Source: JBEKTW01 sp049515655
GTDB taxonomy: Bacteria > Bacteroidota > Ignavibacteria > UBA10030 > SZUA-254
Length of the DNA: 64,000 nt
Reading direction: 5' to 3'
Assembly: GCA_049515655.1 (NCBI GenBank)
Contig: JBEKTW010000011.1
Coordinates: 1 to 64,000, forward strand
Position 1 is the stretch's first letter. Each line of letters starts with the position of its first letter. Positions 50,951-58,905 of this stretch are shown one piece after another. A program made the translations under genes and the position numbers. The notes below the pieces were generated by a model. The model searched no databases. It was given only the letters and a program-made list of their open reading frames with translations, and had not been told where the DNA came from.

Positions 50951-51130
50951 TTCTTCTGAATACAAATGAAAATAATTGTGAAATCATTGGAAACACTGTA
51001 TCACACAAAGTGCCACATCGGGCCGGAGGCAATTCTTTTGGGCTTTTGCGTGGAAAAATCTCCAAGATACTACTTCAATATAAAAATCCCTGCCTAAAAA
51101 CACAAGAAAGCGGAGGAGTGGACCTCATGG

Positions 51131-51349
51131 CGCTCACGAACCATTTCTTGAGCGAAATGTGGTTGTGTCATGGAGTACTTGCCTGCGGTTGGGCAGGCCT
51201 TAGTTCAAAGGGGTGTGGTCTATGCCAACCCTGCCCTGCTCCCGACCGCGTCTTCTACCCACTGAAGTCCCGACGGTAGTCGGGACGCAAGTGGGCTCGC
51301 GGTCGGGTATCCAAGCAGCCTCAGTACATTTCAGCGAGGACGCTGAAAT
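51131..51349. other. Cluster of nested perfect hairpins in a gene-free spacer
   Basis: The 571-bp spacer 50951-51521 has no gene. It contains: CGCTCA/TGAGCG (51131-51154); GCCTGC/GCAGGC (51181-51198); a three-level nested hairpin, CCCGACCGCG/CGCGGTCGGG (51241-51307) around CCCACT/AGTGGG around GTCCCGAC/GTCGGGAC; and ATTTCAGCG/CGCTGAAAT (51328-51349). All stems are perfect. No T-run follows. Confidence 0.7.
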
Positions 51350-51521
51350 GAGCTAGGAAGGGCACAGCACTGAAGAATGAAAATGATTCACAACCGACAG
51401 ATTGAATTTTTCGGTTCTGAAACGAGTCTTACTACAGGGGGATTCAGTCCTTACGATCTGTAAGAAGACCATATTTACAAGACAACCTCCTGTATCTTAA
51501 GAAGCAGATTATTGGGTTCAA

Positions 51522-52121
51522 TCAAGGTAAGCGTGTGATAACGCCCAAAAAGAAGAAATGGTTAATTTCGGGAAAAGCATACTTTTTTTGACTTAATGTA
51601 ATTGCAAATTTTCTGCTAAGCATGTATTCGAGTGTGCCAGAATAGAAAAATGAAACAGGTGCTAGAACTATGCCCGAACCAACGCCGGCCTGGAGTCCCA
51701 CGCTTATCTTTTTAACATTTAATCTGAATTTGAAACCTAAATTCAAGATGGCTTGAGTCGAGAAGTTTTCAATGTTTTCGACACCATTCCACTTAACTAA
51801 ACGATATCGCCATACATGGTAATCTATTACCACAGAAAATGCATTGGGGGAACGAAGTTCATAAAATCCCGAAAACGTCCATCGTTCATCAAGCTTGCCC
51901 CCATTTGTCTGCAATCCCATTCTTAATCCTATCCATGGTCCACGATCTTCAGCGTAAACTCTACTACTTGAGGTATCAGAAACTTCCTTTTCCAACCAAA
52001 TACTACCGACGTCCACACGAGCTAGTGTACTCGATGTTCCTATAATAAGAAGAGCAATCGATATTATTGACCTCTGAAATCTGCTTGATATTTTACCTGG
52101 ATCTTCCACGAAGAATAACAC
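51522..52121 (-). CDS. Putative outer-membrane beta-barrel protein (unknown)
   Basis: The 199-aa frame starts MLFFVEDPGKISSRFQRSII and then has a signal-like hydrophobic stretch (SIALLIIGTSSTLA). Later sequence is strand-rich with aromatic alternation (WTFSGFYELRSP, FSVVIDYHVWRYRLV, AILNLGFKFRLNV). The region is visibly more AT-rich than its neighbours and flanked by palindromic elements, so it may be acquired. The start is uncertain. No family is recognised. Confidence 0.5.
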   Translation of the reverse strand: MLFFVEDPGKISSRFQRSIISIALLIIGTSSTLARVDVGSIWLEKEVSDTSSSRVYAEDRGPWIGLRMGLQTNGGKLDERWTFSGFYELRSPNAFSVVIDYHVWRYRLVKWNGVENIENFSTQAILNLGFKFRLNVKKISVGLQAGVGSGIVLAPVSFFYSGTLEYMLSRKFAITLSQKKYAFPEINHFFFLGVITRLP

Positions 52122-52150
52122 TGACCTAATCTCTCAGGGGTTAGTTTCCC

Positions 52151-52360
52151 GCCGCTTGCCGCGGCGAGATTCATTCCGAATATCTGCGCCAGAGGCTGAT
52201 GAGCCTCAGGCTCAGCCTCTGGCGGGGAAATATTAAACAAGTCCGAAACTCGAAAGCTCAAAACACGACAAATTAGGCTTCTCAATACAGTTTTGAATTT
52301 AGAGAATTCGAATTTGTCCCGCCTCTGGATTCCGCCGGGGAGTGGGATTCTGAGAGGCGG
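52151..52360. repeat. Palindromic element remnants between the barrel gene and rpoD
   Basis: The 312-bp spacer 52122-52433 holds no gene. It contains GCCGC/GCGGC (52151-52165), a perfect 13-bp stem CGCCAGAGGCTGA/TCAGCCTCTGGCG (52187-52224) whose loop is itself palindromic, and CCGCCTCT/AGAGGCGG (52319-52360). These lie downstream of rpoD on the minus strand. Confidence 0.65.
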
Positions 52361-52433
52361 AATTTAGAATTTCGGAATCAGTGCTTCAGATGTCGGACAT
52401 CCAACATTGTTTTGTGTAACGTCAGTTAAAAGC

Positions 52434-53291
52434 TTAGCCGAGGTAGGCTCTGAGAAATTTACTCCGAGAAGCATGTCGCAACCGGCGGATCGCTTTTTCC
52501 TTGATCTGCCGCACGCGCTCGCGTGTCAGTTGAAATTTTTCGCCGATCTCTTCAAGCGTCAACGAATGCTCCCGGCCCAATCCAAAATACAACCGGATCA
52601 CTTCCGCCTCGCGTTCGGACAGCGTCCCGAGCGCACGCTCCACTTCCTTGCTCAGCGATTCTCTGATGAGCTGGTGGTCGGGCAGGGGACTCCGCTCGTC
52701 CTGGATAACGTCGAGCAGGCGGTTGTCTTCTCCCTGCGCGAACGGGGCGTCCATGGAAAGGTGCCGGCCGGAGATTTTCAGCGTGTCGGAAACTTCGAAG
52801 AGTGACATGTCGAGCTCTTCAGCAAGCTCGCTCGCGCTTGGTTCACGCTCGAACTCCTGTTCCAGCGTACTGAACGCTTTCCCGATCTTATTCAGTGCGC
52901 CGACGCGGTTGAGGGGCAGGCGGACGATGCGCGACTGCTCCGCCAGCGCCTGCAGCACCGACTGCCGGATCCACCAGACAGCGTACGAGATGAATTTAAA
53001 GCCGCGCGTTTCGTCGAACCGCTTTGCGGCTTTGATAAGTCCCAGGTTTCCTTCGTTGATCAGGTCTCCGAGAGAAAGGCCCTGATTCTGGTATTGCTTC
53101 GCAACGCTGACAACGAACCGGAGATTCGCTTTCGTGAGCTTCTCCAGCGCTTTCTGATCACCCTTCTTGATGCGCCGGGCAAGGTCGATCTCCTCGTCGG
53201 GAGTCAATAGCTCAACCTTCCCGATTTCCTGCAAATACTTATCGAGCGATTGGCTCTCGCGGTTCGTGAACTGTTTTGTAATTTTTGCCAT
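52434..53291 (-). CDS. rpoD: Primary RNA polymerase sigma-70 factor, Bacteroidota/Chlorobi type
   Basis: This 285-aa factor lacks the long region 1.1. It has NRESQSLDKYLQEIGKV, region 2 (LRFVVSVAKQYQNQGLSLGD, DETRGFKFISYAVWWIRQ), region 3 and region 4 (LSEREAEVIRLYFGL, LTRERVRQIKEKAIRRLRH). The pattern is diagnostic for the FCB group. Two microcompartment vertex genes precede it on the same strand (29 nt). Confidence 0.95.
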   Translation of the reverse strand: MAKITKQFTNRESQSLDKYLQEIGKVELLTPDEEIDLARRIKKGDQKALEKLTKANLRFVVSVAKQYQNQGLSLGDLINEGNLGLIKAAKRFDETRGFKFISYAVWWIRQSVLQALAEQSRIVRLPLNRVGALNKIGKAFSTLEQEFEREPSASELAEELDMSLFEVSDTLKISGRHLSMDAPFAQGEDNRLLDVIQDERSPLPDHQLIRESLSKEVERALGTLSEREAEVIRLYFGLGREHSLTLEEIGEKFQLTRERVRQIKEKAIRRLRHASRSKFLRAYLG

Positions 53292-53320
53292 GCGTTTCTG
53301 GGTTATGAGACCATTGTGCG

Positions 53321-53587
53321 TTATGCGACGTCGATCCTGTCGACGATGCCGACGATACTCGCGTCGACAGGTGCCATTTCAACCGGCAGCGGGATCGTGG
53401 CTTCTCGTGCCGTAATGTACATCACCGTTTCACCCGGCCCGGCCCCGATCGTGTCAACTGCGACGATCGGATCGCCCGCCTTCTCGCGATGGGCGTTCAG
53501 CGGCTGGATGAATTGCAGCTTGAAAGATCGGAGATTCTCATCCTTCCGCGTTGCCCAGACAGTACCGATTACTTTTGCGAAGAACAT
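53321..53587 (-). CDS. EutN/CcmL-family bacterial microcompartment vertex protein
   Basis: This 88-aa BMC-P protein starts MFFAKVIGTVWATRKDENL and has the core pattern IVAVDTIGAGPGETVMY followed by APVDASIVGIVDRIDV. Pentamers of such proteins cap the vertices of microcompartments. Its neighbour is a second copy. No hexameric shell gene or cargo enzyme is in the window. Confidence 0.9.
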   Translation of the reverse strand: MFFAKVIGTVWATRKDENLRSFKLQFIQPLNAHREKAGDPIVAVDTIGAGPGETVMYITAREATIPLPVEMAPVDASIVGIVDRIDVA

Positions 53588-53630
53588 GGGCGCGTAACTT
53601 GTTTATTGGTTAGATGGTGAGCGGTTGAGT

Positions 53631-53900
53631 TCAATCCGCGATATCGAGCTTATCGACGACTGCCATGATGACCGCATCGACCGGCTTGTTCTTCGTCTGC
53701 GACGTTTGCCGCGCCGAGCTCCCGCTGCAAACGAGCACCACATCGCCCACACCCGCCTGAACGGTGTCCACGGCGACCACAAACGTGTCCTTCACTTTGT
53801 AATCCACCCCGACATGCTTGACGATCTGAAATTTCATACCGACCAATTCTTCGTCTTTCCTTGTTGCCCAGACGGTTCCGATGACTTTTCCTAAGAACAT
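53631..53900 (-). CDS. EutN/CcmL-family bacterial microcompartment vertex protein, second copy
   Basis: This 89-aa protein starts MFLGKVIGTVWATRKDEELV and has FVVAVDTVQAGVGDVVLVCS and KPVDAVIMAVVDKLDI. The two copies are clearly paralogous and co-oriented with rpoD, with a 43-bp gap between them. The order is BMC-P, BMC-P, rpoD. Two types of vertex protein suggest a satellite locus of a microcompartment encoded elsewhere. Confidence 0.9.
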   Translation of the reverse strand: MFLGKVIGTVWATRKDEELVGMKFQIVKHVGVDYKVKDTFVVAVDTVQAGVGDVVLVCSGSSARQTSQTKNKPVDAVIMAVVDKLDIAD

Positions 53901-53919
53901 ATGGACACCTCTTGAATAA

Positions 53920-54120
53920 TTATACTCTCAGAATCATGTTATGTTTCACGTCGGAAGCGCAAATCCTTTCTGCGCCCGGCGAACTCCGGCGATGTCGGAC
54001 GGCAAAACAATGTTCAACCCCTACTCGCATCGCCTGCCGTAACACCGAAGCGTCGGTGTCATGATGGAGTATGTATTCCAGAATGATGTCTGTATGGACG
54101 ATGAGTTTTGCCTGGTTCAT
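53920..54120 (-). pseudogene. Truncated VapC-like PIN-domain toxin
   Basis: The frame begins like a PIN toxin (KLIVHTDIILEYILHHDTDA, SVLRQAM) but is only 66 aa, half the usual length, and then reads into sequence with no PIN features. In the family the first acidic residue precedes TDII; here it is VHTDII. It overlaps the antitoxin-like gene by ATGA. A frameshift remnant or deletion is likely. Confidence 0.6.
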
Positions 54121-54398
54121 CGCTTACGTTTCATCAGGGCGATTGCCCGTCGCTCAAAGGAACGATTCGAAGCGGGTTGACCCTCTCCTTGTAAGAAACA
54201 AATCACGTTCTCCCGCTGTTCCACCTGCCGAAGCGCAATGTGCTCGATTTCTTGTTCCGAAATCTCCCGTCCGTCAGCCAAACGAATCGTGGCACGAGTG
54301 CGCGGCCTCAGCTTCGCAGCGACATGCCTTGGAACTCCAAGGGTGCCGTCTGGATTCACCTCGGCTTCAAACTCCATACTGGGGTACGGACGTTCCAC
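54117..54398 (-). CDS. Antitoxin-like protein upstream of the truncated PIN gene
   Basis: This 93-aa protein has an AbrB-like opening (MEFEAEVNPDGTLGVPRHVA) and a charged helical tail. Small antitoxins that precede PIN toxins, overlapping by 4 nt, have this layout. It is therefore a VapB-type candidate left with a broken toxin. Family assignment rests on context and the N-terminal pattern. Confidence 0.6.
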   Translation of the reverse strand: MERPYPSMEFEAEVNPDGTLGVPRHVAAKLRPRTRATIRLADGREISEQEIEHIALRQVEQRENVICFLQGEGQPASNRSFERRAIALMKRKR

Positions 54399-54437
54399 TG
54401 TTCCTGTCTTGAAGTCAAGACCGGATTTGGGGAAAGC

Positions 54438-54632
54438 CTAGGCGAACACTTCCTTCTCGTTACACTGACAAATCTGGATGCGCCGGTGGCTGAATCTCAC
54501 GCTCCCATGTTTCGATGGCTCTGAATTAACGTACAGCACCGGCTGTTTGAGCGCGCCGCACTTGGGGCATTTCTTCCCCGGTTGCAAGCCCGCTTTTGCC
54601 ACTTTATCTGCGAATGATTGTTGTTTTGCCAT
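54438..54632 (-). CDS. Small zinc-ribbon protein
   Basis: This 64-aa protein starts MAKQQSFADKVAKAGLQPGK and has a CxxC pair (KCPKCGAL) and a CxC (ICQCNEKE), so it probably binds one metal. It has no membrane span. Its function is unknown. It lies between the antitoxin and the GAF-GGDEF gene. Confidence 0.7.
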   Translation of the reverse strand: MAKQQSFADKVAKAGLQPGKKCPKCGALKQPVLYVNSEPSKHGSVRFSHRRIQICQCNEKEVFA

Positions 54633-54666
54633 AAGATGATCTCTCTGTTTTCAAATACGATGATCG

Positions 54667-56664
54667 TTAGAAAACCCGCACGGTGTTGCCGCCGGATTCG
54701 GAAGCCCTGCTGAGGACTGTCGATGTATTGGTGAGTAGTTCTTCTCTTTTCATTCCTTCGAGTGCTCCTGCCACACCGACACTGATGGTCATGGAGAAAC
54801 TCTTTCCTTCATGGTTGATAATATGTCCGGCGACCGTCTTTCGGATCTTCTCCGCCCAGAGGTACGCCTCATTCGCGGCAGTGTTCACCAGCAAGATGCC
54901 GAATCGATTGCTCTCGAGACGTCCCACGATATCGTAAGCGCGGATACCCGACCTCACTGCCTTTGCCAGCGTTATCATCGCGCGGTCGAAACCCTCACGC
55001 CCGTAGCGCTGGAGCAGCTCGTGGGCGTGGTCAACGGTGATCTGGAGCAACGACGCCTCGATGCCGTCGTCGTCGGCACGCTGGAGCTCCTCGTCGATCC
55101 TCTGGAAGAAAAACTTTCGCGAATAGACGCCTGTCGTTTCATCGACGATGACGTACTCGTTGATAACCTCGTTCATGTACAGAAGGTCGAGCGCGAGTGC
55201 CGCCGGCTTGACCAGGCGGGAAAGAATTTCTATCTCCCTGCGGGCAAAATTACTCGGCTCACGACTCTCGACGGTCAAAGCGCCGTAACATTTGTTGATG
55301 GAACAAATCGGCAGCGAAAGGAACGAGCCTTTCGATTCTCCGCTTTCACCCTTGTGATACTTCGGGAGCGTAATCGTTGCCAGGTTGTCGACCACATAAT
55401 GGATATTGTTCTTGATCGTATGTCCGACAATACTTTCGGGAAAATCGATCGCCTGTTCCGGGGAAACGTAGGGCTCATAAGCCCGGTTCATGAGTTTCTT
55501 GACGGCCCAGCAATGTTTCTTATCGTCGTAGAGGACGACCGAGAAGAAATCCCAGCTCACCAGCCGGGAGGCTTCTTCGGGGAGTGACTGTAAAACGGTC
55601 GCGAGAGAAAAATCGTTCCGCATCCGGTCTTCCAGCCGCCGGATGGAAGACAGGACTTCCGAATCCAGGAGCAAATCGTATTTGTCCGTATAATTTTTGA
55701 TCAGTGCGGAAACGAGCTTCGTGAATTGCCCCAGCAACGAAACGGTCTCATCGCCAAACGCACCCTCAACCTTGCTGTCGACAGCGATCACCGCGACTGG
55801 CTGGTTCGGCGAAGTATCATTCGGAGCGGGGGAAAAAAACACGGGCACACCGACAAACGACTTCACGTTGGCCGTCACGTCGTAATAGGGGAACAGCTCG
55901 CGCTCGGACAGCGGATTGACGTCGGTGAGTAGCTCAGGTTTGCCGCTTTCGGCGACCTTGCTGACGAGGTCGTGCCCGATGGGATACCGGCGCGACGACA
56001 TAAAATTCGCGCTGTCGGTCAGCCTGGCCTCCATCACCATGTGCCGCTTTTCCCTGTTTGCCCAGAAGAACACCACCGAATGCGCAAAGACGACATCCTT
56101 CACAAGAGCAAGCACTTTATTGAGGAGAAAATCGAACTCCGTCCGCGGCTCGGCGTCGCTCTTGAAAATGTCGGAATCGATATCGAAAAAATCGCTGACG
56201 TGAAATTCATACGCGGCCGGTTTTGCTTCGGGTTTTATGACCCTAAAATTCTGTAAGACCTGATTTGCAACATTGGACGATGACGGAGTCCGCGTTGCCG
56301 GAATCGGGCCAAAAACGCTTTCGCGGTGGTCCACTTCCTCAACACGGTATCGGCCTGCAGCATTCGACTGAAAATCGTCGAACAGAAGTTTTTTCATTTC
56401 ATCACTTTCAAGTTGTAATGGAAGCGGAGGATTAGTCCCTTGGTCTTCCCCGTGAGCGTTCGTTGGATGGAGCCGCATTGAGAGATAGAGCAAGACCGCC
56501 GTACCTATGACGACGAGAAGACAGAGGAGTCTCAGAAGAAAGACATCTACCAAAACACCGACAAAAACCGCTACAATTCCTACAGCGATGAATACACCGT
56601 CTGCGGAGTGGATTTTGGAAATCAACCGATTCAGGTAATTTCTCACAGTCGATGAATCAAGCAT
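54667..56664 (-). CDS. Membrane GAF protein with a degenerate GGDEF domain
   Basis: This 665-aa protein has two N-terminal membrane spans (GVFIAVGIVAVFVGVLV, LLCLLVVIGTAVLLYL), two GAF-like regions and a C-terminal GGDEF-fold domain (TTGVYSRKFFFQRIDEEL). The signature GGDEF is replaced by GRLESNRFGILL, so diguanylate cyclase activity is unlikely. It may bind a nucleotide or act as a sensor-scaffold. It has its own promoter and is divergent from a REC-DHp gene. Confidence 0.85.
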   Translation of the reverse strand: MLDSSTVRNYLNRLISKIHSADGVFIAVGIVAVFVGVLVDVFLLRLLCLLVVIGTAVLLYLSMRLHPTNAHGEDQGTNPPLPLQLESDEMKKLLFDDFQSNAAGRYRVEEVDHRESVFGPIPATRTPSSSNVANQVLQNFRVIKPEAKPAAYEFHVSDFFDIDSDIFKSDAEPRTEFDFLLNKVLALVKDVVFAHSVVFFWANREKRHMVMEARLTDSANFMSSRRYPIGHDLVSKVAESGKPELLTDVNPLSERELFPYYDVTANVKSFVGVPVFFSPAPNDTSPNQPVAVIAVDSKVEGAFGDETVSLLGQFTKLVSALIKNYTDKYDLLLDSEVLSSIRRLEDRMRNDFSLATVLQSLPEEASRLVSWDFFSVVLYDDKKHCWAVKKLMNRAYEPYVSPEQAIDFPESIVGHTIKNNIHYVVDNLATITLPKYHKGESGESKGSFLSLPICSINKCYGALTVESREPSNFARREIEILSRLVKPAALALDLLYMNEVINEYVIVDETTGVYSRKFFFQRIDEELQRADDDGIEASLLQITVDHAHELLQRYGREGFDRAMITLAKAVRSGIRAYDIVGRLESNRFGILLVNTAANEAYLWAEKIRKTVAGHIINHEGKSFSMTISVGVAGALEGMKREELLTNTSTVLSRASESGGNTVRVF

Positions 56665-56703
56665 CCTTTAACGTCGCGATGGTTTCCTTTTCTAAAGCTT
56701 TTA

Positions 56704-56732
56704 AATTTAACCATTTAGGTTATAAAAGTCAA
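56704..56732 (-). promoter_or_regulatory. Sigma-70-type promoter for the GAF/GGDEF gene
   Basis: On the minus strand TTGACT (56727-56732) and TAAATT (56704-56709) are separated by 17 bp, upstream of the ATG at 56664. Confidence 0.5.
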
Positions 56733-56819
56733 TAAGAACAACGAAATGGCGACAAAGAACCGGAAACCCGCGTGTTTTCCCGGCATTTGACTTTGCATCG
56801 AAGTTTTTTGGAAAGATTC

Positions 56820-56848
56820 TTGCATGTTTGTACGATAAATGCTATACT
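56820..56848 (+). promoter_or_regulatory. Sigma-70-type promoter for the REC-DHp gene
   Basis: TTGCAT (56820-56825) and TATACT (56843-56848) are separated by 17 bp, 45 nt upstream of the ATG at 56894. Confidence 0.6.
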
Positions 56849-56893
56849 TAAAGATGTAAGACGTATTACTGAGCGGCAAACGACTCTTCGCCT

Positions 56894-57544
56894 ATGCAAG
56901 AAAACACAATTACAATACTTTTGGTTGACGATGATCCCGGCTACGGGAGTATCGTGAAACATCGCCTTGGTCCTTTCCAGAATAAGAGGTTCGAGGTGAT
57001 CTGGGAAAGCCAGAGCGAGAATGCTCTCAAATTGCTTCGGGAAAACAAAGCCATAAACTTGGTGTTGATGGATTACTACTTGCAGGAGAAAACCGGACTC
57101 GATGTTACCAAACAGATTTATGAAGAAAAGATCGATGTCCCGATTATTTTCTTGACTTCGAACAAGGATTTCCGGGCGGCAGTCGAAGCGATGAAATACG
57201 GAGTGGAAGATTATTTGCTGAAGGAAGATATTATCGATACCGTCCTGCCGCGCACCATCCTCAACGTTCTCGACCGCGTCGACCTGAAGAGAAAAATCGC
57301 GGAAGTGGAAAAGCGAAAATTGCTGTCTCAGAAGAAAACGGAGGCGATTCAGGAAGTTGTCGTCACGATCTGCCACGAGCTCAACAATCCTCTGGCCGCA
57401 ATTAAGATCACGACGTCCATTCTCTCCCGTCAACAATTGTCCAATGAGGAAACAAGACTTCTCGAGAAACTGAACCTGAACGTCACCTCGCTGGAGCAGC
57501 AAATAAAGAAACTGCGGGACCTCAATATCGACCAAACGGTGTAG
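56894..57544 (+). CDS. Receiver-DHp protein lacking a kinase ATPase domain
   Basis: This 216-aa protein has an N-terminal receiver (LLVDDDPGYGS, NLVLMDYYLQEKTGLD, LTSNKDFRA, DYLLKEDI) and a C-terminal HisKA/DHp-type helix with TICHELNNPLAAIKITTS. There is no HATPase_c domain after it. The histidine could accept phosphate from a separate kinase, giving a phosphorelay shuttle. It is followed by a terminator and divergent from the degenerate-GGDEF gene. Confidence 0.85.
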   Translation: MQENTITILLVDDDPGYGSIVKHRLGPFQNKRFEVIWESQSENALKLLRENKAINLVLMDYYLQEKTGLDVTKQIYEEKIDVPIIFLTSNKDFRAAVEAMKYGVEDYLLKEDIIDTVLPRTILNVLDRVDLKRKIAEVEKRKLLSQKKTEAIQEVVVTICHELNNPLAAIKITTSILSRQQLSNEETRLLEKLNLNVTSLEQQIKKLRDLNIDQTV

Positions 57545-57571
57545 GAGAAGTATTCCCCGCGTTGACGCATT

Positions 57572-57599
57572 CCCTCGCCCCTGAGGGTCTTGATTTTTT
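57572..57599 (+). terminator. Intrinsic terminator after the REC-DHp gene
   Basis: The stem CCCTC/GAGGG has a 6-nt loop and is followed by TCTTGATTTTTT. It overlaps the -35 of the next promoter. Confidence 0.6.
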
Positions 57600-57618
57600 G
57601 TTCAGAAACTGCTATATT
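57590..57618 (+). promoter_or_regulatory. Sigma-70-type promoter before the candidate leader/sRNA
   Basis: TTGATT (57590-57595) and TATATT (57613-57618) are separated by exactly 17 bp. It precedes a 150-nt region without a convincing gene. Confidence 0.6.
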
Positions 57619-57623
57619 ATCTA

Positions 57624-57775
57624 TGCACTTGGTTCTATGAAATTTGTTTCCCCACATAGCATCTGTACCCGGTTGATAATGACGGCCGGAAAGCAGATGA
57701 CGACCCCCGAAACCGGCGTCGAACAACAGTCAGAAAAACGCCCAAAAATGTCCCGAGAAACGGGACTTTTTTTTT
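57624..57775 (+). ncRNA. Candidate small RNA or terminated 5' leader of the nif3 operon
   Basis: Between the promoter and a strong terminator lie about 150 nt with two possible stems, CTATG/CATAG and GCCGG/CCGGC. The nif3 ATG is 17 nt after the T-run, so this may be an attenuator-type leader or a stand-alone sRNA. A 49-aa ORF (ATG 57637) runs across the terminator and is unlikely to be real. No family is recognised. Confidence 0.4.
57750..57775 (+). terminator. Intrinsic terminator just before nif3
   Basis: Stem GTCCCG/CGGGAC, loop AGAAA, then nine T residues. It is one of the clearest terminators in the window. Confidence 0.82.
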
Positions 57776-57792
57776 CCTGTTTTTGACTGATC

Positions 57793-58905
57793 ATGGTTAT
57801 TAGAGAAATTCAGCAAATACTCGAATCATGGGCGCCGGAAGAAATTGCATGGGAACAAGACAATGTGGGGCTGCAGATCGGATCGCCGGACCGCCGGGTG
57901 CGGGCCATTCTCGTCGCTCTTGACGTCACGCGCGATGTCGTCAATGAGGCGCGACGGAAAAAAATCGACCTGCTGATCAGTCATCATCCGCTGTTCCTCC
58001 GCCCCCTCCGGTCGGTACGAGATGACGACAGGACGGGACATCTGGTCATTGAACTAGCCCGTCACGACATCGCTCTCTATTCAGCTCATACGAATCTGGA
58101 TTTTGTGCGCACGGGGGTCAGTGCTGCATTGGCGGAACGGCTGGGATTAGTGAACCTCCGGGTGTTATCGAGGCAGAGTAATCTGTATAAGAAAGTCGCC
58201 GTCTTTGTTCCGGTGCAGCATGCAGAGAAGGTCATGAGGGCAATGGCGGGGGCCGGCGCCGGTCACATCGGCAATTATGAGGCGTGCTCCTTTCAGACTG
58301 AAGGGAGAGGAACGTTCAGGGGAATGAAAGGTGCAACACCTTACGTCGGCAAACGGGGTGTGCTTGAACGAGTTCCGGAAATCCGCCTTGAGATGCTCGT
58401 GCCCGTGTGGAACCTGAGCGGCGTGCTTGCCGCAATGAGAACGGTGCATCCCTATGAAGAAGTGGCGTACGACGTTTACAATCTCGCGAATGCAAGCCAG
58501 GACTACGGCGCGGGGATCATCGGCGATGTCCGCCCCGCCGTGACGCTGAGAATGTTCCTGCGCAGAATTCGCCGAACGCTCCATGTCCCTGCGCTCCGGT
58601 ACACCGGGAACCTCCAGCGAAAGGTGAAACGGGTGGCTGTCTGCGGAGGAAGCGGGTCAGACCTTATGCCCCGGGCTCTTCAAGAAGGCGCGGATGCTTT
58701 TGTCACAGCCGATATGAGGTATCACACTTTCGGGGAAGCGGAAGGCGCAATCGCATTGATTGATGCCGGGCATTTTGAAACGGAAGTGCCGGTTGTCAGG
58801 AGAGTTGCTGATTATTTGAAAAATGAAATTGCTCAACGAAACCAGACTGTTCACGTCTTTGTCTCGCAACAATCACGTAATCCCGTTCAATATTACTTTT
58901 CATGA
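57793..58905 (+). CDS. Nif3-like dinuclear metal-centre hexameric protein
   Basis: This 370-aa protein has metal-ligand motifs ISHHPLFLRPL, YSAHTNLDF and, at the C-terminus, DAGHFETEVPVV. A PII-like insertion (FVPVQHAEKVMRAMAGAGAG, VHPYEEVAYDVY) gives the long form. The function is unsettled (proposed GTP cyclohydrolase I-like or metal chaperone). It overlaps the zinc-ribbon gene by ATGA in a conserved operon. Confidence 0.92.
   Translation: MVIREIQQILESWAPEEIAWEQDNVGLQIGSPDRRVRAILVALDVTRDVVNEARRKKIDLLISHHPLFLRPLRSVRDDDRTGHLVIELARHDIALYSAHTNLDFVRTGVSAALAERLGLVNLRVLSRQSNLYKKVAVFVPVQHAEKVMRAMAGAGAGHIGNYEACSFQTEGRGTFRGMKGATPYVGKRGVLERVPEIRLEMLVPVWNLSGVLAAMRTVHPYEEVAYDVYNLANASQDYGAGIIGDVRPAVTLRMFLRRIRRTLHVPALRYTGNLQRKVKRVAVCGGSGSDLMPRALQEGADAFVTADMRYHTFGEAEGAIALIDAGHFETEVPVVRRVADYLKNEIAQRNQTVHVFVSQQSRNPVQYYFS

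Noticed and set aside
57637..57786. 49-aa ORF reading across the terminator before nif3
   Set aside because: A strong terminator hairpin with nine Ts lies inside the frame.
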